NCBI RefSeq assembly: GCF_904063055.1
Contig: NZ_CAJFCN010000001.1
Location: 744,001-808,000, forward strand
DNA: 64,000 bases
Reading direction: 5' to 3'
From: Pseudomonas paracarnis
GTDB lineage: Bacteria > Pseudomonadota > Gammaproteobacteria > Pseudomonadales > Pseudomonadaceae
Position 1 is the first letter of the stretch. Every line of letters begins with the position of its first letter. The notes beneath the pieces were generated by a model. It was not told the DNA's origin and searched no databases. It was given only the letters and a program-made list of their open reading frames with translations. Positions 8,496 through 16,824 of the stretch are shown in pieces. Made by a program: the position numbers and the translations under genes.

Positions 8496-8652
8496 GGCAT
8501 CGCTCGATAATAAGCAGTTTTTATAATTAAGATAATAAATAGAAAATTGACTAATCATAGCCCCAGGCCGAAAAATCGGGCTTAACGAGCGCCACCAGAG
8601 CGCACTGGTTTGATCTTCTCCTGCCAAAAAAATAACCAAAGGAGCCAGCCCC

Positions 8653-9969
8653 ATGAAGCCTTCCGCTTCGCCGCAGCCTCGCCGTGCCGCGGCCGCCGCC
8701 TTTATCGGCACCATGATCGAGTGGTACGACTTTTACATCTATGCCACCGCCGCCGCGCTGGTGTTCGGTCAGCTGTTCTTCCCTTCCGACGATAAACTGT
8801 TCAGCACCATGGCCGCCTTCGGCACCTTCGCCGTGGGCTTTTTCGCACGGCCGTTGGGCGGCATCGTGTTTGGCCATATCGGCGACCGCATCGGGCGCAA
8901 GAAGTCCCTGGTGATTACCCTCGTGATGATGGGCGTGGTGACGGTGTGCATCGGCCTGTTACCGACCTATGCGCAGATCGGCGCTGCCGCGCCAGTGCTG
9001 CTGATACTGTTGCGAGTGGTGCAGGGCATTGCGGTCGGCGGCGAGTGGGGTGGGGCGGTGTTGATGGCCGGGGAACATGCGCCAAAGGGGCGACGTAACT
9101 TCTTTGCATCTTTCGCGCAGTTGGGCAGCCCGGCCGGTTTGATTCTGTCCTTGCTGGCGTTCAGCGCCGTCACTCGTCTGCCGGAAGAAGACCTGCTCAG
9201 TTGGGGCTGGCGCCTGCCGTTCCTGGCCAGCGCCTTACTGCTAGTGGTCGGCCTGGCGATTCGCCTGGGTGTGAACGAGTCGCCGGAGTTCCTTGAAGAC
9301 AAGGCCCTAGCGGAAAAGGCCCGTGCTATTAAAAAGGACCAAGCCCCCGTCCTCGAAGTGCTGAAGACCGCTTGGCGCCCGCTATTGCTGTGCATTGGCG
9401 CCAATACGTTGGGGATTGCCGGCGTGTATTTCACTAACACCTTCATGATTGCCTACAGCACTCAGCAATTGGACCTACCGCGATCGCTGATCCTGGAATG
9501 CCTGTTCTTCGTTGCCATTATCCAGTTCTGCGTTCAGCCATTGGCCGCCTGGGTGGCGGAGAAGGTCGGCGCTACGCGGTTCCTGTGCGCCATGTGTGTA
9601 CTGGCAATGGCTTCGCCGTATCCGATGTTCGTCTTGGTCAGCAGCGGCCAGGCGCCCTTGATCATCCTCGGCATTGCCTTGGCGGTGGTGTGCATGGCGT
9701 CGTTCTACGCCGTCATCGCAGGTTTTGTCAGCGGCCTGTTTGAAACCCGTGTGCGCTACACCGCGATTTCCCTCGCCTACCAGGTATGCGGCGCGTTGGC
9801 CGGTGGTTTGACGCCGCTGATCGGCACCTGGCTGGCTCATCAATACCTGGGCCAATGGTGGCCGATGGCAGTGTTTTACAGCGTGATCGCGGCGGTCTCG
9901 TTGGTGTGCGTGCTGGCCTTGTCCCGCCGCCACGCCACGGCTCACCGCCTGGAAATGGCACACAGTTGA
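8653..9969 (+). CDS. MFS transporter, metabolite:H+ symporter (MHS) family
   Basis: A 438-residue protein with 12 predicted membrane segments. It opens with the MHS signature AAAFIGTMIEWYDFYIYATAA and carries GHIGDRIGRKKSLV in the loop after TM2-3. Relatives such as ShiA, ProP and KgtP import organic acids or zwitterions with protons. AAAGGAG lies 9 bp before the ATG. It is first in a three-gene operon and probably imports the compound that the M20 and deacetylase enzymes process (inference). Confidence 0.9.
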   Translation: MKPSASPQPRRAAAAAFIGTMIEWYDFYIYATAAALVFGQLFFPSDDKLFSTMAAFGTFAVGFFARPLGGIVFGHIGDRIGRKKSLVITLVMMGVVTVCIGLLPTYAQIGAAAPVLLILLRVVQGIAVGGEWGGAVLMAGEHAPKGRRNFFASFAQLGSPAGLILSLLAFSAVTRLPEEDLLSWGWRLPFLASALLLVVGLAIRLGVNESPEFLEDKALAEKARAIKKDQAPVLEVLKTAWRPLLLCIGANTLGIAGVYFTNTFMIAYSTQQLDLPRSLILECLFFVAIIQFCVQPLAAWVAEKVGATRFLCAMCVLAMASPYPMFVLVSSGQAPLIILGIALAVVCMASFYAVIAGFVSGLFETRVRYTAISLAYQVCGALAGGLTPLIGTWLAHQYLGQWWPMAVFYSVIAAVSLVCVLALSRRHATAHRLEMAHS

Positions 9970-9980
9970 GGGAGTCAGTA

Positions 9981-11213
9981 ATGTTGAAGATTAATGGCGA
10001 GCGCCTGTGGCATAGCCTGATGGACATGGCCGAGATCGGCGCGACGGCACGCGGTGGCAGCTGCCGTCTGGCATTGAGCGCTGAAGACAAGGCCGGTCGT
10101 GAGCTGTTCAGTCACTGGTGTACAGCCGCTGGCCTGACGTTGAGCGTGGACGCTATTGGCAACCTGTTCGCCCGCCGCGGCGGCACCGATAAGGACGCAG
10201 CCCCTGTGATGATGGGCAGCCACCTGGATACCCAGCCCGAAGGTGGACGCTTCGATGGGGTGTACGGCGTGTTGGCTGGCCTGGAAGTGATCCGCAGTCT
10301 CGACGACCACGGCATCCAGACGCGCAAGCCGTTGGAAATTGCAGTGTGGACCAACGAGGAGGGCGCCCGTTTCACGCCAGCGATGCTGGGCTCGGCGGTG
10401 TTCACCGGCACGCTCGCCCTGGATAAGGCACTGGCAACCGCCGATGTAGACGGTATCAGCGTGAACGAGGCGTTGCGCACCACCGGCTACAACGGTGAGC
10501 GCCCGTTGGGTGGCGCAGTGGATGCGTATTTCGAAGCGCATATCGAGCAAGGCCCGATTCTGGAAGACAACGCCAACAGCATCGGCGTAGTCACCGGTGG
10601 TCAAGCGATTCGCTGGCTCGATGTACGGGTCGAAGGCATGGCCGCGCACGCCGGGACCACGCCGATGCCATTGCGTAAAGATGCGCTGTACGGCGCGGCG
10701 AAAATGATCCAGGCCCTGGAAAACCTCGCTGCCGATTTTGCCCCGCAGGGCCTCACCACTGTGGGTGAACTGAGCATCGCCAAGTCGTCGCGCAACACTA
10801 TTCCCGGCTTGCTCAATTTTACCGTCGACCTGCGCCATCACCGCGACGCCGACATCGACGCCATGGAGCAGCAAGTGCGTGCACGCCTGCAGGCTATCGC
10901 TGACCACCGTGGCCTGAGCGTCACCATCACGCCTCACTGGATCAGCCCGGCCACGCCGTTCGACGCCGAATGCGTGGCTTGCGTGCAGGCTGCGGTGGAC
11001 GGCTTGGGCTACAGCCAGCAGACCATCGTCAGCGGTGCCGGCCACGATGCGATTCACCTGGCGCGCTATTGTCCCACCGCCATGATCTTCATCCCCTGCG
11101 TTGGCGGCCTCAGCCACAACGAAGCCGAAGATGTCTTGCCCGACGATGTGCGCCAGGGCACCGATGTCTTGCTCAACGCCGTCTTGAAACGCGCCGGGCG
11201 CGTTCATGTCTGA
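9981..11213 (+). CDS. M20-family amidohydrolase (allantoate amidohydrolase / N-carbamoyl-L-amino-acid hydrolase type)
   Basis: A 410-residue dinuclear-metal hydrolase of the AllC/HyuC branch. Visible metal or catalytic residues: His81 in GSHLDTQPEGG, Asp92 in RFDGVYG, Glu126-Glu127 in WTNEEGARF, the EAHIEQGPILE dimer-domain motif, and a late His in GGLSHNEAE. Family members remove a carbamoyl group from ureido acids. The start is 11 bp after the MHS gene stop (GGGAG upstream). Substrate is inferred only from class. Confidence 0.9.
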   Translation: MLKINGERLWHSLMDMAEIGATARGGSCRLALSAEDKAGRELFSHWCTAAGLTLSVDAIGNLFARRGGTDKDAAPVMMGSHLDTQPEGGRFDGVYGVLAGLEVIRSLDDHGIQTRKPLEIAVWTNEEGARFTPAMLGSAVFTGTLALDKALATADVDGISVNEALRTTGYNGERPLGGAVDAYFEAHIEQGPILEDNANSIGVVTGGQAIRWLDVRVEGMAAHAGTTPMPLRKDALYGAAKMIQALENLAADFAPQGLTTVGELSIAKSSRNTIPGLLNFTVDLRHHRDADIDAMEQQVRARLQAIADHRGLSVTITPHWISPATPFDAECVACVQAAVDGLGYSQQTIVSGAGHDAIHLARYCPTAMIFIPCVGGLSHNEAEDVLPDDVRQGTDVLLNAVLKRAGRVHV

Positions 11214-11278
11214 AGGCTGACGCCATGCCCATAGGCAAGTCAGCTCCCACAGGTTTTGTGTTTATTCAGGAGCAACTC

Positions 11279-12331
11279 ATGAAGGCGTTTTTCCACCCCG
11301 AACAACTCCTGCATCACCCACGTAGTTACTACTCCCGCGGCCAGATGCGCACGCCCCAGGAGGTTCCCGAGCGCGCGCGCAACCTGTTGCTGGCTGCGCA
11401 AACCCTGGGCTTCGATATCCAGCAACCGGCCGACTACGGTCTGGATCCGTTGCTCGCCGTGCACGGCGGCGACTACCTGGCTTTTCTTCAAGAAGCTCAC
11501 CAGCGCTGGAAAGAAATCCCCGAAGACTGGGGCGACGAAGTCATGTCCAACATCTTCGTGCGTGAACCCAATGCCTTGCGCGGCATCCTGGCCCAGGCGG
11601 CACGCTACCTGGCCGATGGCAGTTGCCCCATCGGTGAGTTGACCTGGCGCTCGGCTTATTGGTCAGCCCAAAGCGCCATCGCCGCAGCGGGAGACATCCT
11701 CGATGGCGCCCCTGCCGCCTACGCCTTGTGCCGGCCCCCGGGCCATCACGCCCGCTTCGACGCGGCCGGTGGCTTCTGTTACATCAACAATGCGGCCGTG
11801 GCTGCGCAAGCACTGCGCCAAGGTTTCCAGCGTGTCGCCGTGCTCGATGCCGATATGCATCACGGCCAAGGCATCCAGGAAATTTTCTACGACCGCGACG
11901 ACGTGCTGTATGTGTCGATCCACGGCGACCCGACCAACTTCTATCCTGGCGTGGCAGGCTTTGCCGAGGAAAAAGGCGGTGGCGCCGGCGAGGGGTATAA
12001 CCTCAACCTGCCGATGCCCCATGGTGCCAGCGAAGCGGTGTTCTTCGAAAAGCTGGAGCAGGCCCTGGCAGCGGTGAAGGACTTTTCGGCGGATGTGCTG
12101 GTGTTGTCACTGGGCTTCGATATCTACGAGCTGGACCCACAAAGCAAAGTCGCGGTGACGCGGGAAGGCTTTGCGCGGTTGGGAGCCCGCATCCGCGCGC
12201 TGGGGTTACCCTGCGTGATCGTGCAGGAAGGCGGGTATCACTTGGAAACGTTGGACAGTAATGCCCAGGCGTTTTTCGGTGCACCAACGGCGTGGAACGC
12301 GCTATCAGGCCCTTCACTAAAGGGTGATTGA
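11279..12331 (+). CDS. Histone-deacetylase-family protein, acetylpolyamine amidohydrolase type
   Basis: A 350-residue zinc amidohydrolase. Residues in RPPGHHA (His156-His157), DADMHHGQG (Asp192 and His194 as zinc ligands), LGFDIYELDP (Asp281) and GGY (Tyr320) match the acetylpolyamine amidohydrolase active site. Such enzymes deacetylate acetylputrescine, acetylcadaverine and relatives, or other N-acyl amines. CAGGAG lies just upstream of the ATG at 11279. A partial REP-like GTCAGCTCCCACAG lies in the 65-bp gap after the M20 gene. Confidence 0.9.
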   Translation: MKAFFHPEQLLHHPRSYYSRGQMRTPQEVPERARNLLLAAQTLGFDIQQPADYGLDPLLAVHGGDYLAFLQEAHQRWKEIPEDWGDEVMSNIFVREPNALRGILAQAARYLADGSCPIGELTWRSAYWSAQSAIAAAGDILDGAPAAYALCRPPGHHARFDAAGGFCYINNAAVAAQALRQGFQRVAVLDADMHHGQGIQEIFYDRDDVLYVSIHGDPTNFYPGVAGFAEEKGGGAGEGYNLNLPMPHGASEAVFFEKLEQALAAVKDFSADVLVLSLGFDIYELDPQSKVAVTREGFARLGARIRALGLPCVIVQEGGYHLETLDSNAQAFFGAPTAWNALSGPSLKGD

Positions 12332-12336
12332 ACGCT

Positions 12337-12369
12337 AAAAGCCTGCTGATCAGTTTTCAGCAGGCTTTT
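12337..12369. terminator. Shared bidirectional terminator
   Basis: AAAAGCCTGCTGA and TCAGCAGGCTTTT form a 13-bp stem with a 7-nt loop. It ends the deacetylase operon on the plus strand. It also overlaps the last codons and stop of the minus-strand ParE-like gene, so it can terminate that gene too. Confidence 0.85.
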
Positions 12370-12703
12370 CAGCCCTTGTCGGGTGTTCGTTCTCATCTGC
12401 ATGCAACAACGCCGTGTAGTCTTGCCCGCCGTAAAACACCCCCACTATCGATACCGTTTTGAAGTCAGGCTTCACCCTGAACGCAATAATGGTGCTGCGA
12501 CGATAGTGAGTGATGCGCAAGTCTTTCAGCAGGTTGTCACGGTGCATGCCGCGCAAGGGAAACAGGGCAAGGCTTTCGCAGTAGCTGACAAGATTGTCGA
12601 TAAAACGCACCGCTACAAGAGGGGAGCCCACATCGCTGATGTAGTCTTCGAGGGCATCGAGCTGCGCCAAGACCTCGGGCGAAAAAACTACCGAGTAGCT
12701 CAC
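12350..12703 (-). CDS. ParE-like toxin
   Basis: A 117-residue RelE/ParE-superfamily protein: MSYSVVFSPEVLAQLDALED, then SPLVAVRFIDNLVSYCESLALFP.RG, then RITHYRRSTIIAFRV and VSIVGVFYGGQDYTALL. The G-x-F-Y-G-G-Q-D-Y end is typical of ParE proteins that act on gyrase in characterised cases. It overlaps the ParD gene by 4 bp. The C-terminal codons lie inside a shared terminator hairpin. Confidence 0.9.
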   Translation of the reverse strand: MSYSVVFSPEVLAQLDALEDYISDVGSPLVAVRFIDNLVSYCESLALFPLRGMHRDNLLKDLRITHYRRSTIIAFRVKPDFKTVSIVGVFYGGQDYTALLHADENEHPTRAEKPAEN

Positions 12704-12981
12704 GCTTGCCCTGTGCCTTTGCCCCGTCGTCTGGCGGCCATATGTTCGCGGACCTGTTCTGGCGATAACCCAAGCTCAGGCTTCGCCTCAAGGGCGGTCG
12801 CTGCTGGGATGACTTCGTCTCTGAGCCAATCTTCCATGGCACGATCACGCGCCAGCAACGCCCGCAGGCCATCGCGAATCACTTCACTTTCGCTGGCATA
12901 TTCGCCAGCAGCCACCTTGGCTTTGACCATGGCAGCCATTTCAAGGGGCAAGGTGATGCTCATTTGCTGGGTTGAGCGCAT
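12700..12981 (-). CDS. ParD-like (CopG/RHH) antitoxin
   Basis: A 93-residue antitoxin: MSITLPLEMAAMVKAKVAAG, then EYASESEVIRDGLRALLARD, is a ribbon-helix-helix DNA-binding unit, followed by a toxin-neutralising C-terminal half. I start at 12981 (MRSTQQMSITL, the usual ParD form). A longer open frame to 13104 passes through the operator palindrome and is judged non-coding. The pair should autoregulate through the palindrome at 13001. Confidence 0.9.
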   Translation of the reverse strand: MRSTQQMSITLPLEMAAMVKAKVAAGEYASESEVIRDGLRALLARDRAMEDWLRDEVIPAATALEAKPELGLSPEQVREHMAARRRGKGTGQA

Positions 12982-13000
12982 GGGGTTATCCGCCAGGGTT

Positions 13001-13021
13001 GAGTAGGATTCAATCCTACTC
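13001..13021. promoter_or_regulatory. Palindromic operator of the parDE module
   Basis: A perfect 10-bp inverted repeat with a 1-nt centre, GAGTAGGATT-C-AATCCTACTC, lies 19 bp upstream of the parD start. This is the expected place for a ParD binding site. Confidence 0.7.
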
Positions 13022-13313
13022 GACCATTGGCGCGATGCAAGAAGCAACTGATCGATGCCGATGCCCGGCGACTCGTCGTCCATCCAGAAGGGGTAGGTTT
13101 CCATGAGTTGCTACGTCTCCAGTTGTGTAGGTCAGGCCCCAAGTATTGACCCGTTTTGGCGATCGCGTGGCCGCAGGCGGCCGATAACTTGCTGATATGT
13201 ATGACTTCATATGTGTAACAGGATGATCTCGGCAAACCGTCTCGGCATACATGGCGTCCCACCGGCTCCCATACGATAATGCTTGTCACCTCGACCACCT
13301 TGGCCAGCCTCCC
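13022..13313. other. Intergenic region between parD operator and LysR gene
   Basis: This roughly 290-bp divergent gap has no convincing gene. It holds a short ATATG-N8-CATAT inverted repeat near 13195-13213 and must carry the promoters of both parDE and the LysR gene. The minus-strand open frame here is an upstream extension of parD with no recognisable protein. Confidence 0.4.
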
Positions 13314-14216
13314 GTGATCATCAACTTCGACCTCAACGACCTCCAAGCCTTCCGCGCCGTGGTGGACAAGGGCAGTTTTCGTGGCGCTGCCGAGGCCATC
13401 CGTATCTCGCAACCGGCCCTCAGCCGGCGTATCGAAAAGCTCGAATCCGCGCTGGATGTAAAGCTGTTCGAACGCACCACGCGGCGGGTCAGCCTGACCA
13501 TGGTCGGGCGTGCGTTTTTGCCCCAGGTGGAGCGAATGCTCGATGATCTGGACATCGCCTTGATGGGCATCAGCAACGTCGCGTCCACCCGCATGGGCAA
13601 CGTCACCATCGCCTGCGTGCCGTCTACCGCGTACTACTTCATGCCCCACGTGATCTCCGAATTCCATAAGCTGTACCCGAAGATTCGCCTGCGGGTGTTG
13701 GATGCCAGTGCCGGCGAGGTGTGCAATGCGGTGGCCAGCGGCGAGGCGGACTTTGGTGTGAGTTTCAGCGGCAGCCTGGCCGATGAGGTGGAATTCGAGT
13801 TGCTGTTGCAGGAGCGCTATGTGTTGGCGTGTCGGCGTGACCACCCGTTGGCTGAGCGTGACAGCGTGAGCTGGACCGAGGCCTATGAGCATGACTACAT
13901 CGAGGTGGACAAGACGTCAGGCAACCGCTTCCTGCTCGACCAGGCCCTGCGTGGGGTGCGGGTGAAAAAGCCGAGTATCTGCGAGACGCACCACGTGACC
14001 ACCATGATCGGGCTGGTGGAGGCGGGGCTGGGCGTAGCGATGGTGCCGTCGATTGCGATGCCGGCGCACACTCACCCGATTCTGGTCAGTGTGCCGCTGG
14101 TGGAGCCCCAGGTGCTGCGCAATGTGGGCTTGATCAAGCGCCGCGGGCGGACATTGCCACCGGCGGCGCTGGAGTTGGAGCGACTGGTGCGGGAGATGCC
14201 GTTCCGGTCAGCGTGA
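13314..14216 (+). CDS. LysR-family transcriptional regulator
   Basis: A 300-residue regulator. The HTH is NFDLNDLQAFRAVVDKGSFR, then ISQPALSRRIEKLESAL; the LysR substrate domain covers about 90-300. I prefer the GTG at 13314, which gives the normal LysR length; an ATG at 13251 would add 21 unusual residues. It converges with and overlaps by 9 bp the 3' end of the binding-protein gene. It may regulate that SBP-MFS pair, though it is not divergent to it. Confidence 0.85.
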   Translation: MIINFDLNDLQAFRAVVDKGSFRGAAEAIRISQPALSRRIEKLESALDVKLFERTTRRVSLTMVGRAFLPQVERMLDDLDIALMGISNVASTRMGNVTIACVPSTAYYFMPHVISEFHKLYPKIRLRVLDASAGEVCNAVASGEADFGVSFSGSLADEVEFELLLQERYVLACRRDHPLAERDSVSWTEAYEHDYIEVDKTSGNRFLLDQALRGVRVKKPSICETHHVTTMIGLVEAGLGVAMVPSIAMPAHTHPILVSVPLVEPQVLRNVGLIKRRGRTLPPAALELERLVREMPFRSA

Positions 14217-14966
14217 CACCGAGTCCAGGCCGGTGGATTGCACCTCCTGCTGGGCCTCGGGCGATGCCATGAACTGCAACAGTGCCTTGGCCTGCTCAGG
14301 GTGTTTGGCGTTTACCGGAATGCCCGCGGCAAAGCGCGTCACCGACTGCACGTCTTCCGGGATCTTGCCCACAAACGTTACGCCCTTGACTGGCAACAAC
14401 TCCGCCACTTGTTGCAAGCCGACCTCGTAATCACCCTTGGCCACCTGTTCGCCCACCGGCACGCGTTGGATCATGGTGCCCTTGGCCGGCATGCCGAGCT
14501 TCTTGAACAATTCCTTCTCGACATAAACGCCGCTGGCGCTATCCGAATAGGCCACCGATTTGGCTTTGCTCAGCACGGCCTTCAACTCGGCGTCTGTATT
14601 GATCACAGGTTTGGCCGCACCTTCCTTCACCACCAGGCCAATCCGCGAGTCGGCCAGCTCCACGCGGGACGCGGGATCGACTTTGCCTTGTTTGATCAAC
14701 TCATCCAGGGCATAGCCGACCATGATCACCACATCGGCCTGTTCGCCACGGGCCAGGCGGTTGGGAATCGCTTCCGGCGCCTTGCCCATGGACGGGCCAA
14801 GAATGGTCTCGAGGGTGTCACCGCTTTGCTCGGCGTATTGCGGGCCGAGCAATTTATACGCGGCGGTGAAGCCGCCCGAGGTCATGACCTTGAGTTGTTC
14901 GGCCTGGGCTGATAGCGCCAGGGTGCCGAGGACGACAGCAGCGAGGGTCTTGAACAGCGGCTTCAT
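14208..14966 (-). CDS. Periplasmic substrate-binding protein (ModA-like fold)
   Basis: A 252-residue exported protein. The signal peptide [22 protein letters not shown] (cut after residue 22) is followed by a type II periplasmic-binding fold: [19 protein letters not shown], then [20 protein letters not shown], then [16 protein letters not shown]. It resembles the molybdate/anion-binding ModA group, but no ABC permease or ATPase is near. Its ATG overlaps the stop of the MFS symporter gene by 4 bp, so the two are translationally coupled. The ligand is unknown, perhaps a carboxylate. Confidence 0.85.
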   Translation of the reverse strand: MKPLFKTLAAVVLGTLALSAQAEQLKVMTSGGFTAAYKLLGPQYAEQSGDTLETILGPSMGKAPEAIPNRLARGEQADVVIMVGYALDELIKQGKVDPASRVELADSRIGLVVKEGAAKPVINTDAELKAVLSKAKSVAYSDSASGVYVEKELFKKLGMPAKGTMIQRVPVGEQVAKGDYEVGLQQVAELLPVKGVTFVGKIPEDVQSVTRFAAGIPVNAKHPEQAKALLQFMASPEAQQEVQSTGLDSVSR

Positions 14967-16270
14967 TGCGCAGCCTCCTGCATGACTTGGCCGCGGGTAT
15001 TGGCGCGGCGATACAACGCCAGGGTCGAACACAATGCACACAGCGCGGCGAAGATCATCCAATACGCAGGTGAAGCCTTGTCTTCGGTGATGTGAATGAA
15101 CCAGGTGGAGATCGCTGGCGTGAAGCCACCGAACACTGCTGTCGCCAGGCTGTAGGCCAGGGAGAAACCCGCCACACGCACTTCCACCGGCATGATTTCA
15201 GTCAACGCCGGGATCATCGCGCCGTTATACATGCCATACAGGAACGAGAACCACAGCAGGGTTTCCAGCATGTGCGCAAAGCTTGGTGCGTTGACCACGT
15301 AGGACAATGCCGGATAAGCCGTAAGGACAGTCAGCACTGTCATGGCAATCAGCACCGGTTTGCGGCCGAAGCGGTCGCTTAACGTGCCGCCGATTGGCAG
15401 CCAGAAGAAGTTCGAAATCGCGACCAGCAAGGTCACCAGCAGGGCGTCCGAGGTGCTCAGGTGCAACACGGTTTTGCCGAAGGTCGGTGCGTACACAGTG
15501 ATCAGGTAGAACGCGGTGGTGGTCATGGCCACCATCAGCATGCCGCCGATGACCACGGTCCAGTTCTTCACCAGGGTCGCCATCACTTCACGCATGGTCG
15601 GGCGATGCTTGCGGTTGGCGAACTCTTCGGTTTCCTGCAGGTTGCGACGCAACACGAAGATAAACGGAATGATCACGCAACCGACGGCAAACGGAATACG
15701 CCAGCCCCAATCGGCCACCACCGCAGGTTCCATCCACACGTTCAGGCCATAACCCAGGGCCGCGGCGACGACGATGGAGATCTGTTGGCTGCCCGACTGC
15801 CAGCTGGTGTAGAAGCCTTTACGGCCCGGCGTAGCCATTTCGGACAGGTACACCGACACGCCACCCAGCTCCGCGCCGGCCGAGAAGCCTTGCAGGAGGC
15901 GCCCCAACAGCACCAGAAACGGTGCCCATAGGCCGATGGTCTGATAACTGGGCACCAGTACGATCAGCAGCGTACCGCTGGCCATGATCGACAAGGTCAC
16001 GATCAAGCCTTTGCGACGGCCCACGTCGTCGATGTAGGCACCCAGAATGATCGCGCCCAATGGACGCATCAGGAAGCCAGCGCCGAACACGGCGAAGGTC
16101 ATCATTAATGACGCAAACTCATTAGCGGCCGGGAAGAACGCGGCAGCGATATAGGTGGCATAGAAACCGAACAGAAAGAAGTCGAACTGTTCGAGGAAGT
16201 TGCCCGAAGTAACGCGCAATACAGCGTCTACTTTGGAGGGGGCAGCCGTAGGCCGGGAAGGGGTCGTCAT
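14963..16270 (-). CDS. MFS symporter, MHS family (citrate/tricarballylate-type)
   Basis: A 435-residue transporter with 12 segments: [21 protein letters not shown] opens the MHS family pattern, followed by [22 protein letters not shown] and [25 protein letters not shown]. These stretches are close to CitA/TcuC citrate and tricarballylate proton symporters. It is first in an operon with the binding protein downstream (4-bp overlap). Regulation is probably by the LysR at 13314. Confidence 0.88.
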   Translation of the reverse strand: MTTPSRPTAAPSKVDAVLRVTSGNFLEQFDFFLFGFYATYIAAAFFPAANEFASLMMTFAVFGAGFLMRPLGAIILGAYIDDVGRRKGLIVTLSIMASGTLLIVLVPSYQTIGLWAPFLVLLGRLLQGFSAGAELGGVSVYLSEMATPGRKGFYTSWQSGSQQISIVVAAALGYGLNVWMEPAVVADWGWRIPFAVGCVIIPFIFVLRRNLQETEEFANRKHRPTMREVMATLVKNWTVVIGGMLMVAMTTTAFYLITVYAPTFGKTVLHLSTSDALLVTLLVAISNFFWLPIGGTLSDRFGRKPVLIAMTVLTVLTAYPALSYVVNAPSFAHMLETLLWFSFLYGMYNGAMIPALTEIMPVEVRVAGFSLAYSLATAVFGGFTPAISTWFIHITEDKASPAYWMIFAALCALCSTLALYRRANTRGQVMQEAAQ

Positions 16271-16467
16271 GGTTTTGTGTCTCCAGCGTTCTTTTTAAAG
16301 TGCTTGTTTCGCTTAAGACTTGGGATAGTGGCTGACACATTTAGAAATGATAAGTGACTAATTTGGATGAATTGATGCGTATTTGCTATCAATCTGGGCC
16401 GGCTTCAAAACAGCCTGCTGTGTTCTATGCTTGAAGCTGTATCCAATTCTTATGGGCGCAGACCTTT
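16271..16467. other. Intergenic region upstream of the MFS symporter
   Basis: About 200 AT-richer bases hold the minus-strand promoter of the symporter operon and a plus-strand promoter for the 48-residue gene at 16468. No clear box pair or RNA element was identified. Confidence 0.35.
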
Positions 16468-16614
16468 ATGGGGAACGAACAGAAGCAGCACCACGAGCCG
16501 GAGCGTGAAGAGCATCGGCAGAAGCCTGAAGAAGAAAAGCCGCAAACCTGGAAGCATCCGGACGACGGCACCGAGCTTTCCGAGCGTGACCAGGAGCGTC
16601 CGCTCAAACCCTGA
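16468..16614 (+). CDS. Small highly charged protein (48 aa)
   Basis: An uninterrupted 48-codon frame, MGNEQKQHHEPEREEHRQKP to a C terminus ending DDGTELSERDQERPLKP. It is extremely rich in Glu, Gln, Lys, Arg and His with no hydrophobic core, so it is likely disordered. Codon use is ordinary for the host. No strong Shine-Dalgarno is seen (GACCTTT before ATG). Function is unknown; its length, composition and clean stop support a real small gene. Confidence 0.5.
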   Translation: MGNEQKQHHEPEREEHRQKPEEEKPQTWKHPDDGTELSERDQERPLKP

Positions 16615-16639
16615 GTAACAGGTCAAACGCGGTCAAATT

Positions 16640-16725
16640 GTGGGAGCGGGCTTGCCCGCGATGGCGGTGTGTCAGTCAACCAATATGTGACTGACCCACT
16701 GCATCGCGGCCAGGCCCCCTCCCAC
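16640..16725. repeat. REP doublet (REPIN-like), diverged
   Basis: GTGGGAGCGGGCTTGCCCGCGAT on the left faces an inverted GCATCGCGGCCAGGCCCCCTCCCAC on the right across about 40 bp holding CAGTCA/TGACTG arms. The right unit is diverged (CCAGGCCCCC instead of a clean core). Confidence 0.85.
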
Positions 16726-16761
16726 ATGTCTATGTGCTCACGCTCATTGGCGGGAAATCAT

Positions 16762-16790
16762 TTGACATATTTGATTTGTGATCACATATT
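16762..16790 (+). promoter_or_regulatory. Promoter with embedded operator before the GntR gene
   Basis: TTGACA (16762-16767), a 17-bp spacer and CATATT (16785-16790) form a good sigma70 promoter. The perfect palindrome TGTGATCACA (16777-16786) sits between and into the -10 box, so a bound dimer would block RNA polymerase. Autorepression by the GntR protein is a reasonable inference; a CRP-family site is an alternative. Confidence 0.65.
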
Positions 16791-16824
16791 GAGGCCATAA
16801 CAACCACAACACAGGTTTTGCCTC

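Noticed and set aside
12982..13104. Longer start for the ParD-like antitoxin
   Set aside because: The extension covers the operator palindrome and lacks any antitoxin-like sequence.
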